From: JAKALX01 sp964508715
GTDB lineage: Bacteria > Chloroflexota > Dehalococcoidia > Tepidiformales > Tepidiformaceae
Assembly: GCA_964508715.1 (NCBI GenBank)
Contig: CAZDUX010000013.1
Location: forward strand, 33,057-97,056
Length of the DNA: 64,000 nt
Reading direction: 5' to 3'
The translations under genes were made by a program, and so were the position numbers. Of the stretch, positions 1 to 8,828 are shown piece after piece; positions within the stretch are counted from its first letter, which is position 1; each line of letters begins with the position of its first letter. The notes below the pieces were generated by a model, which saw nothing but the letters and a program-made list of their open reading frames with translations, was not told where the DNA came from and ran no database searches.

Positions 1-2170
1 TTTCGAGCACCTTGACTGCCGTCCCCCCGAACGCACCGTCCACCTGGCTGAGCCGGTAAATCGCCGATGCCGATGCGTCGAGCACGTACAGGTCACGCCC
101 GCTGGTCGCGATATCCGTCACCTTCAGGTTCGCCGGGATGTTCAACGAAACCTGGCGCAAACCGCCTGCCGGGCTGAACGCCCACAGCTGATTCGTCGCG
201 TCCACGATGAGCAGCCCGCCGTTACCGCCGTCAAGCCAGGCGCTGGCGATCGGACGCGTGCGTCTTGCATCCTTGTCTTCCGTGTAGATCACCTTGCGCT
301 CACCGCCCTGCAGCGCCATCGAGATCACCTGCCCGGCCGTCGTATCGAGGATGTAGGCGGTGTCGTCGCTCACCGTCAGCCGCGCCACATTCACGGGCTT
401 GTCGCCGAACTGCTCCAGCGATCCGATAACCTCCACTGCGGCCGGCGCTTTCACCGCGTCCATCACGTCGAGCGCGCCCTTCACCTGCTTCAGCAGGTCA
501 CCGGCTTCCGGGCCCGCTTCGCTCATCGCCTGCGCCTCGAGGAGCATCGCATTCGCTTCCGTCAGCGCCTTCCGCTTCTCCCCCGGATCCTGCTGCACCC
601 GGGCGTTGGTGATCCGTTGATTTGCCCCATCGATCAGGCTCGTATATCGCTCACTCGATTGCTGATCGAGCATCCGCGGCACCGTAACCACGCCCACGAG
701 CGTCAGCAGTATCCCCAGGCCAACCACGATGACCAGCCACGTTGGCGGTAGCTGGGGTGCGACAGTCGTCCGCCGCCCACCGATGTTCCCGTTCCCTTTC
801 CAGCGGCCCCCCATGTTGCCGCGCACCCGTACCAGCGACCCGCCACTGTTCAGAGTCGAGACGGCTTCTCCCGCAATCGTCTCCGAACTCGGCAGCACGA
901 TACTCTGGCGCGCCCGGCTCTCCGCGGCAAGTTCGTCCACCAGCGGCACTTCGTCGAAACTCACGTCCGGTGGTGCGGGCGGCTGGTCATCGCGCACCAG
1001 GCCTCGGGAGAAACTGTCCTTCCGCTCATGGCGCCGCCGTTGGGATTGCCCCGACCCGAGCGAGTCCACCGTCTGTGAGCCACCACCGGCCACGGCGACC
1101 GACGTTGTCGCTGCGGGTTTCGGGCTCGAACGCCATGCTGCCCGGCCCGCTGCCACCTGTGCCTGGACTACCTGTGCCTGCGCAATAGCCGCTCGTGCTC
1201 GCCGCTCAGCCGCAATCCGCGTCAGCGGTGATTCGCCCGATACGCGAGCGAGCGGCGCCGGGATCTCGGTGACCAGTGCCGGCACCGCACCGCCCATCTG
1301 GGGCCGGGGCACCACTTCCTGCAACTGCTGCCGCGCCAGCAGCACCGCATCCTCGGCCTGGTCATCGATAAACAGGCTCGGCTGGTAATTCGGCCCATCA
1401 CCAGCCTGCGCAAGTCCAGTACCAGCACTCTCCGGCTCAGGGAGTGTCACAGAGGTTGTCGCATCGATGACGAACTCGTCGTCCTGCCGACGCTGCTGTT
1501 TGCCGGGTTTCGGTTGCGGACCGTTCACCAGCATCACGGTGAACTGCCGGAGATCCTCCCGCACTTCGGAGATCCGGTGATACAGCTCGGGAAGCACCTG
1601 CTCATTCGGGAGCCTCAGGATGCCGTGCAGGATCTCGTCGTCGATCAGCCGAAGCGCAACCGTCGAAACCATCAGGAGCCGGTCTCCCGCGACGAAATCG
1701 ATGCGCGTCAGCTGTGGCACGACCGGCCCGGAGCCAATAGGCCGTCCGTGCTCTTCGTCGCTGAAGTACGCCGTCACCTGGCCGTGATGGACGTGAAAAA
1801 CCACCGAGGGGCCCGCCTGGGCGATAACTGCCTGCCCGCCACGGCGTCCAAAGCAGGTGAGCCCCAGGCTTACCCGGTGCTGCGCAATGCTCTTCCGATT
1901 CCATTCCTGCAGATTCCGTTCCGCTTCCTCGAACAGGCGCGTAAGCGAGCCCGTCAGGCTCATGTCCAGCGTATTCCACGCCTGCCCCAGCGCCGAAACG
2001 ACATGCCCGGCGAATGCATCGCCCGCGGGCGTCGTGCCCTCGGCCAGGATCAGGAGCTCTGCTCGGTCGTCGGTGGGGCCTTTACCATGGAAAATCCCGG
2101 CATTCGGGCCCCGGTCGACCGGTTCGCCATCTACTATCGCGAACTGGCCAACCTGGAGTGGTTCGGTCAA
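1..2170 (-). CDS. PPM-phosphatase-like domain, TM segment and extracytoplasmic beta-propeller-like region; C-terminus cut by window edge
   Basis: This reading frame runs off the left edge, with about 723 codons visible. Residues 1-230 look like a degenerate PP2C/PPM phosphatase domain: a late segment reads GDRLLMVSTVAL, like the conserved PP2C strand, but I do not see the Asp metal ligands. A low-complexity linker with basic RRRHERKD follows. One membrane helix (WLVIVVGLGILLTLVGVVTV) lies near residue 475. A helical stretch and strand repeats of the kind seen in NHL/PQQ beta-propellers come after it. The start is TTG at 2170, the only usable codon after an in-frame TGA, with an AAGGA ribosome site upstream. 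The likely role is membrane signalling or scaffolding; catalytic activity is doubtful. Confidence 0.72.
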   Translation of the reverse strand, partial: MTEPLQVGQFAIVDGEPVDRGPNAGIFHGKGPTDDRAELLILAEGTTPAGDAFAGHVVSALGQAWNTLDMSLTGSLTRLFEEAERNLQEWNRKSIAQHRVSLGLTCFGRRGGQAVIAQAGPSVVFHVHHGQVTAYFSDEEHGRPIGSGPVVPQLTRIDFVAGDRLLMVSTVALRLIDDEILHGILRLPNEQVLPELYHRISEVREDLRQFTVMLVNGPQPKPGKQQRRQDDEFVIDATTSVTLPEPESAGTGLAQAGDGPNYQPSLFIDDQAEDAVLLARQQLQEVVPRPQMGGAVPALVTEIPAPLARVSGESPLTRIAAERRARAAIAQAQVVQAQVAAGRAAWRSSPKPAATTSVAVAGGGSQTVDSLGSGQSQRRRHERKDSFSRGLVRDDQPPAPPDVSFDEVPLVDELAAESRARQSIVLPSSETIAGEAVSTLNSGGSLVRVRGNMGGRWKGNGNIGGRRTTVAPQLPPTWLVIVVGLGILLTLVGVVTVPRMLDQQSSERYTSLIDGANQRITNARVQQDPGEKRKALTEANAMLLEAQAMSEAGPEAGDLLKQVKGALDVMDAVKAPAAVEVIGSLEQFGDKPVNVARLTVSDDTAYILDTTAGQVISMALQGGERKVIYTEDKDARRTRPIASAWLDGGNGGLLIVDATNQLWAFSPAGGLRQVSLNIPANLKVTDIATSGRDLYVLDASASAIYRLSQVDGAFGGTAVKVLE

Positions 2171-2483
2171 GCGAGACCGTCCTTTTCCTCACAGAATTGG
2201 CACGGGGTATGACGGAACCTGGCCCTACCCGGCTTCACCGGGCCCCCGCATGGACCACCAAGGCACTATATCACCGGCTTCCGCGATGAAAGCAACCTCC
2301 AGACTGCTCGTCAGTGAGGGGTTCACCCCATTTTGAAGTGGTTTGACACGCCTTTTCTCTGTCCGCTCCCTGACTCCGAGGCCTCAGCCCTCAGCGCGCC
2401 AGCACCCACGCTCGTGCCGTGAGTTGCTAAGCTTCTCCTCCAGACTCGCAGGGCGGGCCTTTTGGCCCGTGAAGGGACAGGAA
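2171..2483. other. Divergent intergenic region, 313 bp
   Basis: This lies between the minus-strand PPM-like gene and the plus-strand epoxide hydrolase. I see no gene here. A TATAGT hexamer on the minus strand (complement of 2265-2270) could be a -10 box for the PPM-like gene. TTGACA at 2343-2348 resembles a -35 box on the plus strand, but no good -10 lies 16-18 nt after it. TGCTAAGCT at 2426-2433 is a weak extended -10 candidate. Confidence 0.35.
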
Positions 2484-3443
2484 ATGGCCGGGATCCAGCA
2501 CCGCACAATCCAGACGAACGGCATCAACATGCACATCGCCGAGGCCGGGACCGGCCCGCTCGTCATCTTCTGCCACGGCTGGCCCGAGTCATGGTACTCC
2601 TGGCGCCATCAGCTCAGTGCCCTCGCAGACGCTGGTTTCCATGCTGTCGCACCGGATCAGCGCGGCTACGGCCAGACCGACAAACCCATCGCGGTCGACC
2701 ACTACACCCAGCTCCATATGGTCGGCGATATCGTTGGGCTCGTGAACGCCCTCGATGCCGAAGACGCCGTCATCGTCGGCCACGACTGGGGTGCCCCCGT
2801 CGCCTGGAACTCCGCCATGATGCGCCCCGACCTCTTCCGCGCCGTTATCGGCATGAGTGTCCCCCATTCGCCACGTGGCCCCATGGCCCCGACCACCATG
2901 TTCAAGGCCCTCTTCGGCAACAACTTCTTCTACATCCTCTATTTCCAGGAACCGGGACGGGCAGAGGCAGAGTTCGAAGCTGATGTGCGCAAGACCATGC
3001 GCATGATCCTCTTCTCCGCCAGCGGCGACCTCCCGCCCCGCGAACGCCAGCAACTCCAGAAAGGTGCGAAGTTCCTCGACCAGATGGAGGATCCAACCAC
3101 CCTCCCTCCATGGCTCACCGAACAGGACATCGACTACTACACCGGCGAGTTTGAGCGTTCCGGCTTCCGCGGGGGCCTCAACTGGTATCGAAATATGGAC
3201 CGTAACTGGGAGCTCACGGGCGCCTGGCACGACGCAAAGATCACCGTCCCCGCACTCTTCGTGGCGGGCGACAAGGACCCGGTCCTCACCATGATCCCGG
3301 GCGGAAACATCCTCGATGCCATGCGCCCTGCTGTCCCCGGCCTCGTGGACGCTGTCCTCATCCCCGGCGCCGGGCACTGGGTCCAGCAGGAGCGCCCCGC
3401 CGAGACAAATGCCGCCCTTATCTCTTTCCTCAGGAGTCTCTGA
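2484..3443 (+). CDS. Alpha/beta-hydrolase, soluble epoxide hydrolase-like
   Basis: The protein is 319 aa, typical for bacterial epoxide hydrolases. The HGWP oxyanion motif is at residues 31-34. The nucleophile is Asp101 in GHDWGA, not Ser, which points to epoxide hydrolase or haloalkane dehalogenase chemistry rather than an esterase. The acid is probably Asp265 in GDKDP and the general base His298 in GAGHW. A cap-domain stretch with Tyr (GGLNWYRNMDRNWEL) fits the ring-opening tyrosine of epoxide hydrolases. ATG at 2484 is chosen because the alpha/beta fold begins about 20 residues later and an A/G-rich ribosome site precedes it; a longer upstream reading adds only low-complexity sequence. The expected reaction is hydrolysis of an epoxide to a diol in the cytoplasm; the substrate is unknown. 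Confidence 0.88.
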   Translation: MAGIQHRTIQTNGINMHIAEAGTGPLVIFCHGWPESWYSWRHQLSALADAGFHAVAPDQRGYGQTDKPIAVDHYTQLHMVGDIVGLVNALDAEDAVIVGHDWGAPVAWNSAMMRPDLFRAVIGMSVPHSPRGPMAPTTMFKALFGNNFFYILYFQEPGRAEAEFEADVRKTMRMILFSASGDLPPRERQQLQKGAKFLDQMEDPTTLPPWLTEQDIDYYTGEFERSGFRGGLNWYRNMDRNWELTGAWHDAKITVPALFVAGDKDPVLTMIPGGNILDAMRPAVPGLVDAVLIPGAGHWVQQERPAETNAALISFLRSL

Positions 3444-3513
3444 CCATACCCGGCGCAACCCCCATCCCGCGATCGTCTAGAATGTCGGCAAATCAACGCT
3501 CGGAGTGCATTTC

Positions 3514-4359
3514 ATGGGAAAGCTCGATGGCAAGACAGTCATCGTTACTGGTTCGAGCCGTGGAATCGGAAAGATGATAGCCGAGGTCTTTGCTGCCGAG
3601 GGCGGCCGCGTTGCCTGCGTCGCTCGCACCCTGCACGAAGGCGACCACCCCCTCGAAGGGTCACTCGAACATACCGTAGCCGGGATCGAGGCGGCTGGCG
3701 GCGATGCGATGGCCATCGCCGCCGATATCTCCCAGCACGAAGAATGCGTCCGCGTCGTCGATGAAGTGCGCAACGCCTATGGCCCCATCGACGTTCTCGT
3801 GAACAACGCCGCACTGACCTACTTCATCCCAATCAAAGACTACCCGGTAAGCAAGTGGCATCGCTCGATCGCTGTCAACTTCCACGCCCCCTTCTACTTC
3901 AGCCAGCTCGTTCTCCCCGACATGATCACCACGGGAGCTGGCTCGATTGTCAATATCTCGAGCGGCGCCGCAATCGGCCCCGGCCGCGGGCCTTACCCGG
4001 CCGAGGTTGGCCGCGGGGGAACACTCTATGGTGCAGAAAAGGCCGCCCTCGAACGCTTCACCCAGGGCCTGGCGAGCGAGGTCTATGCCGACGGTGTGAG
4101 TGTCACCTGCGTTTCACCCTCCCAGGTTGTGCCTACCCCCGGTACTGTCTTCCATCACCTCGTTACCGGTATGGATGACCCCCGCGGCGAGCCGCCCGAG
4201 CTCATGGCCAGGGCCGCCCTCCTCCTCGCCACAGAGCCATTGGAGAAGATCTCGGGCCGCGTCACCTACAGCCAGGAGATCCTCCAGGAGTTCGGCTGGA
4301 TCACGAACGGCAAAGGCACCGGCATCGACCGAAAAGGTTCCGGTTACAGCCAGATCTAG
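3514..4359 (+). CDS. Short-chain dehydrogenase/reductase (SDR)
   Basis: The protein is 281 aa. It has the classical SDR nucleotide motif TGSSRGIG at residues 12-19, an NNAAL version of the NNAG strand, a Ser in NISSG, and the catalytic YGAEK (YxxxK). An NAD(P)-dependent alcohol/ketone oxidoreduction is expected; the substrate is unknown. ATG 3514 is preferred over GTG 3505 because CGGAG lies 8 nt before the ATG, a good ribosome-site distance. It follows the epoxide hydrolase by 70 bp on the same strand, so shared transcription is possible. The tail after the active site is longer than in minimal SDRs. Confidence 0.88.
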   Translation: MGKLDGKTVIVTGSSRGIGKMIAEVFAAEGGRVACVARTLHEGDHPLEGSLEHTVAGIEAAGGDAMAIAADISQHEECVRVVDEVRNAYGPIDVLVNNAALTYFIPIKDYPVSKWHRSIAVNFHAPFYFSQLVLPDMITTGAGSIVNISSGAAIGPGRGPYPAEVGRGGTLYGAEKAALERFTQGLASEVYADGVSVTCVSPSQVVPTPGTVFHHLVTGMDDPRGEPPELMARAALLLATEPLEKISGRVTYSQEILQEFGWITNGKGTGIDRKGSGYSQI

Positions 4360-4423
4360 GAATCGCCGGTTTCAGCGAGTGGCTGCCGCCAGGCGCCCGC
4401 GATTCCACGCCCCCGGCCGATAC

Positions 4424-4456
4424 GGGCTACGGGTCGCACATCACGACCCGTAGCCC
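4424..4456. terminator. Perfect 13-bp hairpin between convergent genes
   Basis: The arms are 4424-4436 (GGGCTACGGGTCG) and 4444-4456, perfectly complementary, with a 7-nt loop. It sits between the convergent SDR and quinone reductase genes, so it could terminate from both sides. There is no T-run on either side, so intrinsic termination is only inferred. Confidence 0.5.
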
Positions 4457-4483
4457 CCGGGGTGTCATCCACGCTGCTCCGGC

Positions 4484-5452
4484 CTATGGCTCCATCACCA
4501 CGCGCCCAAATGCCTGGCGGCTTTCGATGTAACGGTGCGCGTCGGCAGCATCTTTCAACGCGAATACCCGGTCGATCATCACGTGCAGGTCACCCCTGGC
4601 CACGTCGGCGAGCAGGCGCTCAATCATGGCCCGGCAACGCCCCGGATTTGCCTGCATCTCGGCCCCCAGGAATACCCCGGTCAGCGATGCGTTCTTCTGC
4701 ATCAATGGCGAGACGTCCGGGGTGATGGCATCCCGCCCCGCGCGCCCCACCCAGCTGATCCGCCCACGATACGCCAGCGCCGAGATACTCCCCTCGAGGG
4801 TCTTGCCGCCAACAGAGTCCACCACGAGATCGGCGCCCTCACCGTTCGTCACCTGGAGCACCCGTGCGACGAAGTTCTCCCGCGCATAGTTGATCGGGTG
4901 GTCGAGGCCGATCTCCTTGAGCCGTCCCAGCCGCTCATCACTCGACGCAGTGGCGATCACCGTCGCTCCCGCACGCTTCGCAAGCTGGATTGCTGCAATC
5001 CCCACGCCGCTTGCTCCCGCATGCACGAGCACCGTCTCGCCGCTCTTCAGGTGACCAAACTCAAACAGGCAGTCATCCGCCGTTGCGAACTCAATCGGTA
5101 CACACGCCGCAACCTGGAGGTCCATCCCATACGGGATGAGATAGGTGGCCTGTGCCGGTACCGAAACGACCGAGGCGTGCGAACCGAAACCCATCGTCGC
5201 GACCACCGCCTGGCCCGGTTCCCGGTCGGTCACGTTGGCGCCAACTTCACGGATGATGCCCGCGCACTGGTACCCCACGATATGCGGTGTCGTTGCCAGC
5301 ACTCCGCCCTGCCGGTGAAGTGTGTCGCCACCCTGGATGCCGATCGCCTTGACGTCGATGATCACACCGCTCGGCCGGCACACCGGGTCCGGCAACTCCT
5401 CGTAGCGGAAGACTGAAGGGTCACCCGTTTCATAATAGACGGCCGCTTTCAT
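4484..5452 (-). CDS. Medium-chain zinc-independent quinone oxidoreductase-like protein
   Basis: The protein is 322 aa of the MDR superfamily. The N-terminal GroES-like half has the usual start (MKAAVYYETGDPSVFRYEELP). The C-terminal Rossmann half carries GASGVGIAAIQLAKRAGA. The zinc-binding Cys/His set of alcohol dehydrogenases is not visible, which favours a quinone reductase or enoyl reductase type enzyme using NADPH. A GGAG-type ribosome site precedes the ATG. It stands alone, 153 bp downstream of the phosphotransferase gene on the same strand. Substrate cannot be predicted. Confidence 0.85.
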   Translation of the reverse strand: MKAAVYYETGDPSVFRYEELPDPVCRPSGVIIDVKAIGIQGGDTLHRQGGVLATTPHIVGYQCAGIIREVGANVTDREPGQAVVATMGFGSHASVVSVPAQATYLIPYGMDLQVAACVPIEFATADDCLFEFGHLKSGETVLVHAGASGVGIAAIQLAKRAGATVIATASSDERLGRLKEIGLDHPINYARENFVARVLQVTNGEGADLVVDSVGGKTLEGSISALAYRGRISWVGRAGRDAITPDVSPLMQKNASLTGVFLGAEMQANPGRCRAMIERLLADVARGDLHVMIDRVFALKDAADAHRYIESRQAFGRVVMEP

Positions 5453-5605
5453 GGCGAGACTCCTGCAAGTAAGTGCAACGAGTCTACGCCCGAACCGTCT
5501 CCTCGCGCCCCACCATCGGCCACACCGGCTACCTTCGCGACACGATCATGGGTGGCCCCCCGCACCCCCGGCTACTGCGCTCGAACCAGCAGAACGTGTG
5601 CGAGC

Positions 5606-6658
5606 CTAACCGTGCAGCTTCGGGTCCGACGATGTGTCCATGATATGCAGCGCCCGCCGAACCAGTGCCTCACAGCGCTCCCCGTACCCTTCGAACCCTT
5701 CACCCACCGTCTGGCCTGCCAGGAATCGCGCGTGAATACCCTCCACAATGACGGCCAGCTTGTACGCCGCCAGCGCCGTGTAGTAATCGACATGCGCGAT
5801 GCTCCGGCCGCTTACTCTCCCGTATTCGTCGATCAACTCCTGCCGCGTGAGAAAGCCCGGTGCGGTTGTGAAATCCGTCCCCGAAACCGACTCCGGCGAG
5901 TCACCCGGCTCCACCCAGTAGAGCAGCGTGTACCCCAGGTCGGTTAGCGGATCACCCAGTGTCGACATCTCCCAGTCGAGCAGTGCGATCACCTTTCCGG
6001 GGTTGTCCTTCGCGAACATCATGTTCCCCAACCGGTAATCGCCATGCACGATCGTCGGTGCTGGCGATTCCGGCAGAGCCGCCTTCAACCGGCGAATTAC
6101 CTCGTCGATCTCCGGGAGCGGCCGTGTCACCGACCGTTCCCATTGCTCGCTCCAGCGCCGCACCTGGCGCTCCAGGTACCCCTCCGGCCGCCCAAACTCG
6201 CCGAGACCAATCGCCGCGTAATCCACCGCGTGAAGCCTCGCCAGCGTCCGGATCATACCCAGGCCAACTTCACGGCGGCTCTCCGGGGTCGGGATCAACG
6301 CCTCCGGAATCTGGTCGCCGATGTACCCGTCCATGAAATCCATCACATAGAACGGGGCGCCGTTGACGCTCGTGTCCTCGCACAGCGCCACCGTCGTAGG
6401 CACGGGGACATCCGTCTTTCCCAGCGCCGAAATAACCCGGTACTCGCGCACCATATCGTGCGCCGTTGGTAACACATGCCCAAGCGGAGGGCGGCGAAGT
6501 ACCCACTCCTTCCCGCCGCCAGCCACTTTGTACGTGATGTTCGAGCGGCCACCACTGATGAGCGAGATCGTGAGTGGCACGCCGCCACCCGGGATGTTCT
6601 GGGCGAAATACGTCGAGACGCCCTCGTAGTCGATGCCTGCGGGAACGCTGCTTTCCAT
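5606..6658 (-). CDS. Aminoglycoside-phosphotransferase-fold (ACAD10/11-like) kinase
   Basis: The protein is 350 aa. It carries the APH/ChoK kinase core: the Brenner-type catalytic motif HGDYRLGNMMF, and the DFG-equivalent LLDWEMSTLGDPLTDLGY typical of the ACAD10/11 N-terminal kinase-like family. In this family the proteins are associated with acyl-CoA metabolism (4-hydroxy acid phosphorylation in ACAD10/11), which fits the many acyl-CoA genes in this window. This is inference; sugar or antibiotic substrates are not excluded. ATG 6658 is chosen over an in-frame TTG at 6667. A TATACT hexamer (complement of 6668-6673) lies 9 nt before that ATG, suggesting a very short leader. The octamer repeat array starts just beyond. 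Confidence 0.82.
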   Translation of the reverse strand: MESSVPAGIDYEGVSTYFAQNIPGGGVPLTISLISGGRSNITYKVAGGGKEWVLRRPPLGHVLPTAHDMVREYRVISALGKTDVPVPTTVALCEDTSVNGAPFYVMDFMDGYIGDQIPEALIPTPESRREVGLGMIRTLARLHAVDYAAIGLGEFGRPEGYLERQVRRWSEQWERSVTRPLPEIDEVIRRLKAALPESPAPTIVHGDYRLGNMMFAKDNPGKVIALLDWEMSTLGDPLTDLGYTLLYWVEPGDSPESVSGTDFTTAPGFLTRQELIDEYGRVSGRSIAHVDYYTALAAYKLAVIVEGIHARFLAGQTVGEGFEGYGERCEALVRRALHIMDTSSDPKLHG

Positions 6659-6667
6659 GGTCCGCAA

Positions 6668-6673
6668 AGTATA
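6668..6673 (-). promoter_or_regulatory. Candidate -10 box (TATACT) 9 nt before the phosphotransferase start
   Basis: On the minus strand the hexamer TATACT is followed by 9 nt and then ATG. The same hexamer and spacing occur before the gene at 57802. The arrangement suggests leaderless or near-leaderless transcription; no clear -35 box is present because the octamer array lies upstream. Confidence 0.45.
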
Positions 6674-6681
6674 CGCCTCTC

Positions 6682-6913
6682 ACCCATTCGCCCCCTCGCC
6701 CCCTCGCCCTCTCGCCCCCTCGCCCATTCGCCCTCTCGCCCCCTCGCCCTCTCGCCCATTCGCCCTCTCGCCCCCTCGCCCTCTCGCCCCCTCGCCCATT
6801 CGCCCCCTCGCCCTCTCGCCCTCTCGCCCATTCGCCCATTCGCCCATTCGCCCCCTCGCCCATTCGCCCATTCGCCCTCTCGCCCCCTCGCCCATTCGCC
6901 CATTCGCCCTCAC
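6682..6913. repeat. Octanucleotide minisatellite, 27 exact-class units
   Basis: From 6690 to 6905 the sequence is 27 head-to-tail 8-bp units of the form GCCC followed by ATTC, CCTC or TCTC (10, 9 and 8 copies). Degenerate units flank it: ACCCATTC at 6682 and GCCCTCAC at 6906. Only bases 5-7 vary, and only as three combinations. The period of 8 is not a codon multiple, so it is not built as coding repeat. The complementary strand has GGG every 8 bp with 5-nt spacers, which fits the G-quadruplex pattern G3-N5-G3. It fills most of the space between the divergent phosphotransferase and DsbA-like genes. Confidence 0.95.
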
Positions 6914-7034
6914 CCTCCCTTTCCCCCCGCCGTTTCCGCAAGAGCGCCGGATGCTATCCTCCCCTGACACAGATCGTATCCCCGGGTGGGCGCCCATCGC
7001 CCGCCACATTTCGCTCGCAGGAACACCCACCGCT

Positions 7035-7964
7035 ATGTCGAACCGCCAGGCTCGCCGCGAACAGCAGCGCACCAACCGCCCTTCCCGCCCCACCGGCAGC
7101 CGCCAATCCCGGCCAGGTGCGGCTCCCCCGAAGCGATCCGGTGGCGGCCCCGACCTTCTCTCGCGGCCATTCCTGATTGTCGTCTCCGGCGTCGTCGTCC
7201 TCCTCGCTGTCATCCTCGGCGTCTACATGGTCGCGAGCGGTGGCGGCAGCGATAACGACCTCGTCAAGAAGCTCGAACAGGCCAAGGCCGATATCCCGGC
7301 CGACCTCGTGAAGGGCACATCCATCGGCAAGGATGACGCCCCCTTCAAGCTCGTCGCCTACGAGGACTTCCAGTGCCCCTACTGCCTCAAGTTCACCGCT
7401 GAGCAAGAAGGCGAACTCATCGACAAGTACGTCAAGACGGGCCAGCTGCAGATTACCTACAAGCACCTCCCCATCCTTGGCCGTGGCGAGTCGACCCACG
7501 CCGCTATCGCCAGCCAGTGCGCCGCCGACCAGGACAAGTTCTGGCTTTATCAAAACAAGCTCTTCACTGTTCAGGCCCAGGCCGGCCAGCTTTCGGGTGA
7601 AAAGATCGATGTCGGCCGCTTCAGCGACGACAACCTCCGCAAGTACGCCGGCGAACTCGGCCTCGACCAGGCGAAATTCGACTCCTGCCTCAACAGCGGC
7701 AAGTTCGACCAGTTACTTGCCGACCAGAACCGTGAAGCAAAACAGTATGGCTTCAGCGGCACCCCATCGTTCCTTGTAAACGGCCAGCCACTCGGCAGTG
7801 GCACCCCGTCCAACATCGACGGTTGGCAGCAGATCTTTGATGCCGTCTCCAAGGCCCAGACTGCCGCCGCCGCTTCCGCCTCGCCATCCGCTACCGGTAG
7901 CGCTACCACACCCGCACCCACTACAACCACGGCGGCTACGCCGGCGGCATCCCCGACACGATAG
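7035..7964 (+). CDS. Membrane-anchored DsbA-like thioredoxin-fold protein
   Basis: The protein is 309 aa. A basic, Pro-rich cytoplasmic head (residues 1-40) is followed by one membrane helix (FLIVVSGVVVLLAVILGVYM) and then a DsbA/DSBA-type thioredoxin domain outside the cell. The active site is FQCPYC, with the cis-Pro loop in GTPSFLVNG. The C-terminal 45 residues are Ala/Ser/Thr/Pro-rich and probably disordered. It should form or exchange disulfides in exported proteins. The start at 7035 is preferred because a longer upstream reading would translate the octamer array. It is 12 bp from the His-rich membrane protein gene, so the two are probably co-transcribed. Confidence 0.87.
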   Translation: MSNRQARREQQRTNRPSRPTGSRQSRPGAAPPKRSGGGPDLLSRPFLIVVSGVVVLLAVILGVYMVASGGGSDNDLVKKLEQAKADIPADLVKGTSIGKDDAPFKLVAYEDFQCPYCLKFTAEQEGELIDKYVKTGQLQITYKHLPILGRGESTHAAIASQCAADQDKFWLYQNKLFTVQAQAGQLSGEKIDVGRFSDDNLRKYAGELGLDQAKFDSCLNSGKFDQLLADQNREAKQYGFSGTPSFLVNGQPLGSGTPSNIDGWQQIFDAVSKAQTAAAASASPSATGSATTPAPTTTTAATPAASPTR

Positions 7965-7976
7965 GGAGCCCGCACC

Positions 7977-8705
7977 ATGGCCACGGGCACACCGAATCGT
8001 GAAGGCTGGGATGGCTGGCTCGGCCCTCGCACCTGGGGCCCCGTGGCCGCCATCCTCGTTGTTGCGATAGCCGTGCTTGGCGCCATGCTCGCCATCAAGT
8101 GGGACGATGGCACGAACGTGGCCCAGGCCACGCAACCGGCAGACGGCGCCGAAGCACTCCTCACCGGTGGCCGCCAGTCCACGCATGAACACGCCGACTT
8201 CCTGGTGATCATCCGTGGCAAAGCCTACGACTACGGGCAGGATCGCTTCATCGCCGAAAAAGGCAACGAAAAAAGCGACGCTGCCCACGTCCACGATCCC
8301 GACCACACCGTCGTCCACATCCATAAGACAGGTACCACGTGGGACGAGTTCTTCCGCAGCGTCGACACCATCCTCACCGACCCGTCCTATCCAACCGTGA
8401 AACCCGGTACATCTTGCATCACCATGCCCGGCGCGCCGAAGCTCTGCGAAGGTAATGGCGAGACCATGAAGTTCATCGTCAACGGCGTCCAGATCGACGG
8501 TATCGCCAACATGAACGTCCACGACATGGACCGCGTGCTTCTCAGCTTCGGCCCCGAGACCGTGGACCAGGTGATGCAGACCCAGTGGCCGAAGGTCAGC
8601 GACAAGGCCTGCATCGTCAGCGAACGCTGTGCCAGCCGTATCCCCCCGAACCAGCCCCAGGAGATCTGCCAGGGCCAGGGCGACTGCGCCAAACCCGGCG
8701 GGTAG
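7977..8705 (+). CDS. Membrane-anchored His-rich extracytoplasmic protein, partner of the DsbA-like protein
   Basis: The protein is 242 aa. One membrane helix near residues 20-42 (WGPVAAILVVAIAVLGAMLAI) anchors an outside domain. That domain is rich in His near its start: HEHADF, then HVHDPDHTVVHIH. It has two further Cys pairs (TSCITMPGAPKLC; near the end CIVSERC and ICQGQGDC), likely disulfides. The HxHxxF...HVH..D..VIHVH layout resembles domains I recall next to DsbA-like genes in other Chloroflexi and some archaea. Metal binding (copper or zinc) is inference from the His clusters. The Cys pairs make it a plausible substrate or partner of the DsbA-like protein encoded 12 bp upstream. Confidence 0.72.
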   Translation: MATGTPNREGWDGWLGPRTWGPVAAILVVAIAVLGAMLAIKWDDGTNVAQATQPADGAEALLTGGRQSTHEHADFLVIIRGKAYDYGQDRFIAEKGNEKSDAAHVHDPDHTVVHIHKTGTTWDEFFRSVDTILTDPSYPTVKPGTSCITMPGAPKLCEGNGETMKFIVNGVQIDGIANMNVHDMDRVLLSFGPETVDQVMQTQWPKVSDKACIVSERCASRIPPNQPQEICQGQGDCAKPGG

Positions 8706-8828
8706 GCGGCGACGTCCGTCCGAACCCTCTCCATCACCCGGCCCGCCCATCTCTCACTACGAAGATGATTCACGGTGGGACGAGCTATCTCGCACCCGGC
8801 CGGTGCCTTCGATAGGACGTTACCACCG

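Noticed and set aside
2343..2483. Longer N-terminus of the epoxide hydrolase
   Set aside because: The extra 47 residues lack features of the family and include the putative -35 box; the ATG at 2484 has a ribosome site.
6574..7176. Long Pro/Ser/Arg-rich frames crossing the octamer array
   Set aside because: The period is 8 bp, so the frame rotates through the units. Translation gives only repeat-generated peptides, and the true start of the DsbA-like gene is downstream.
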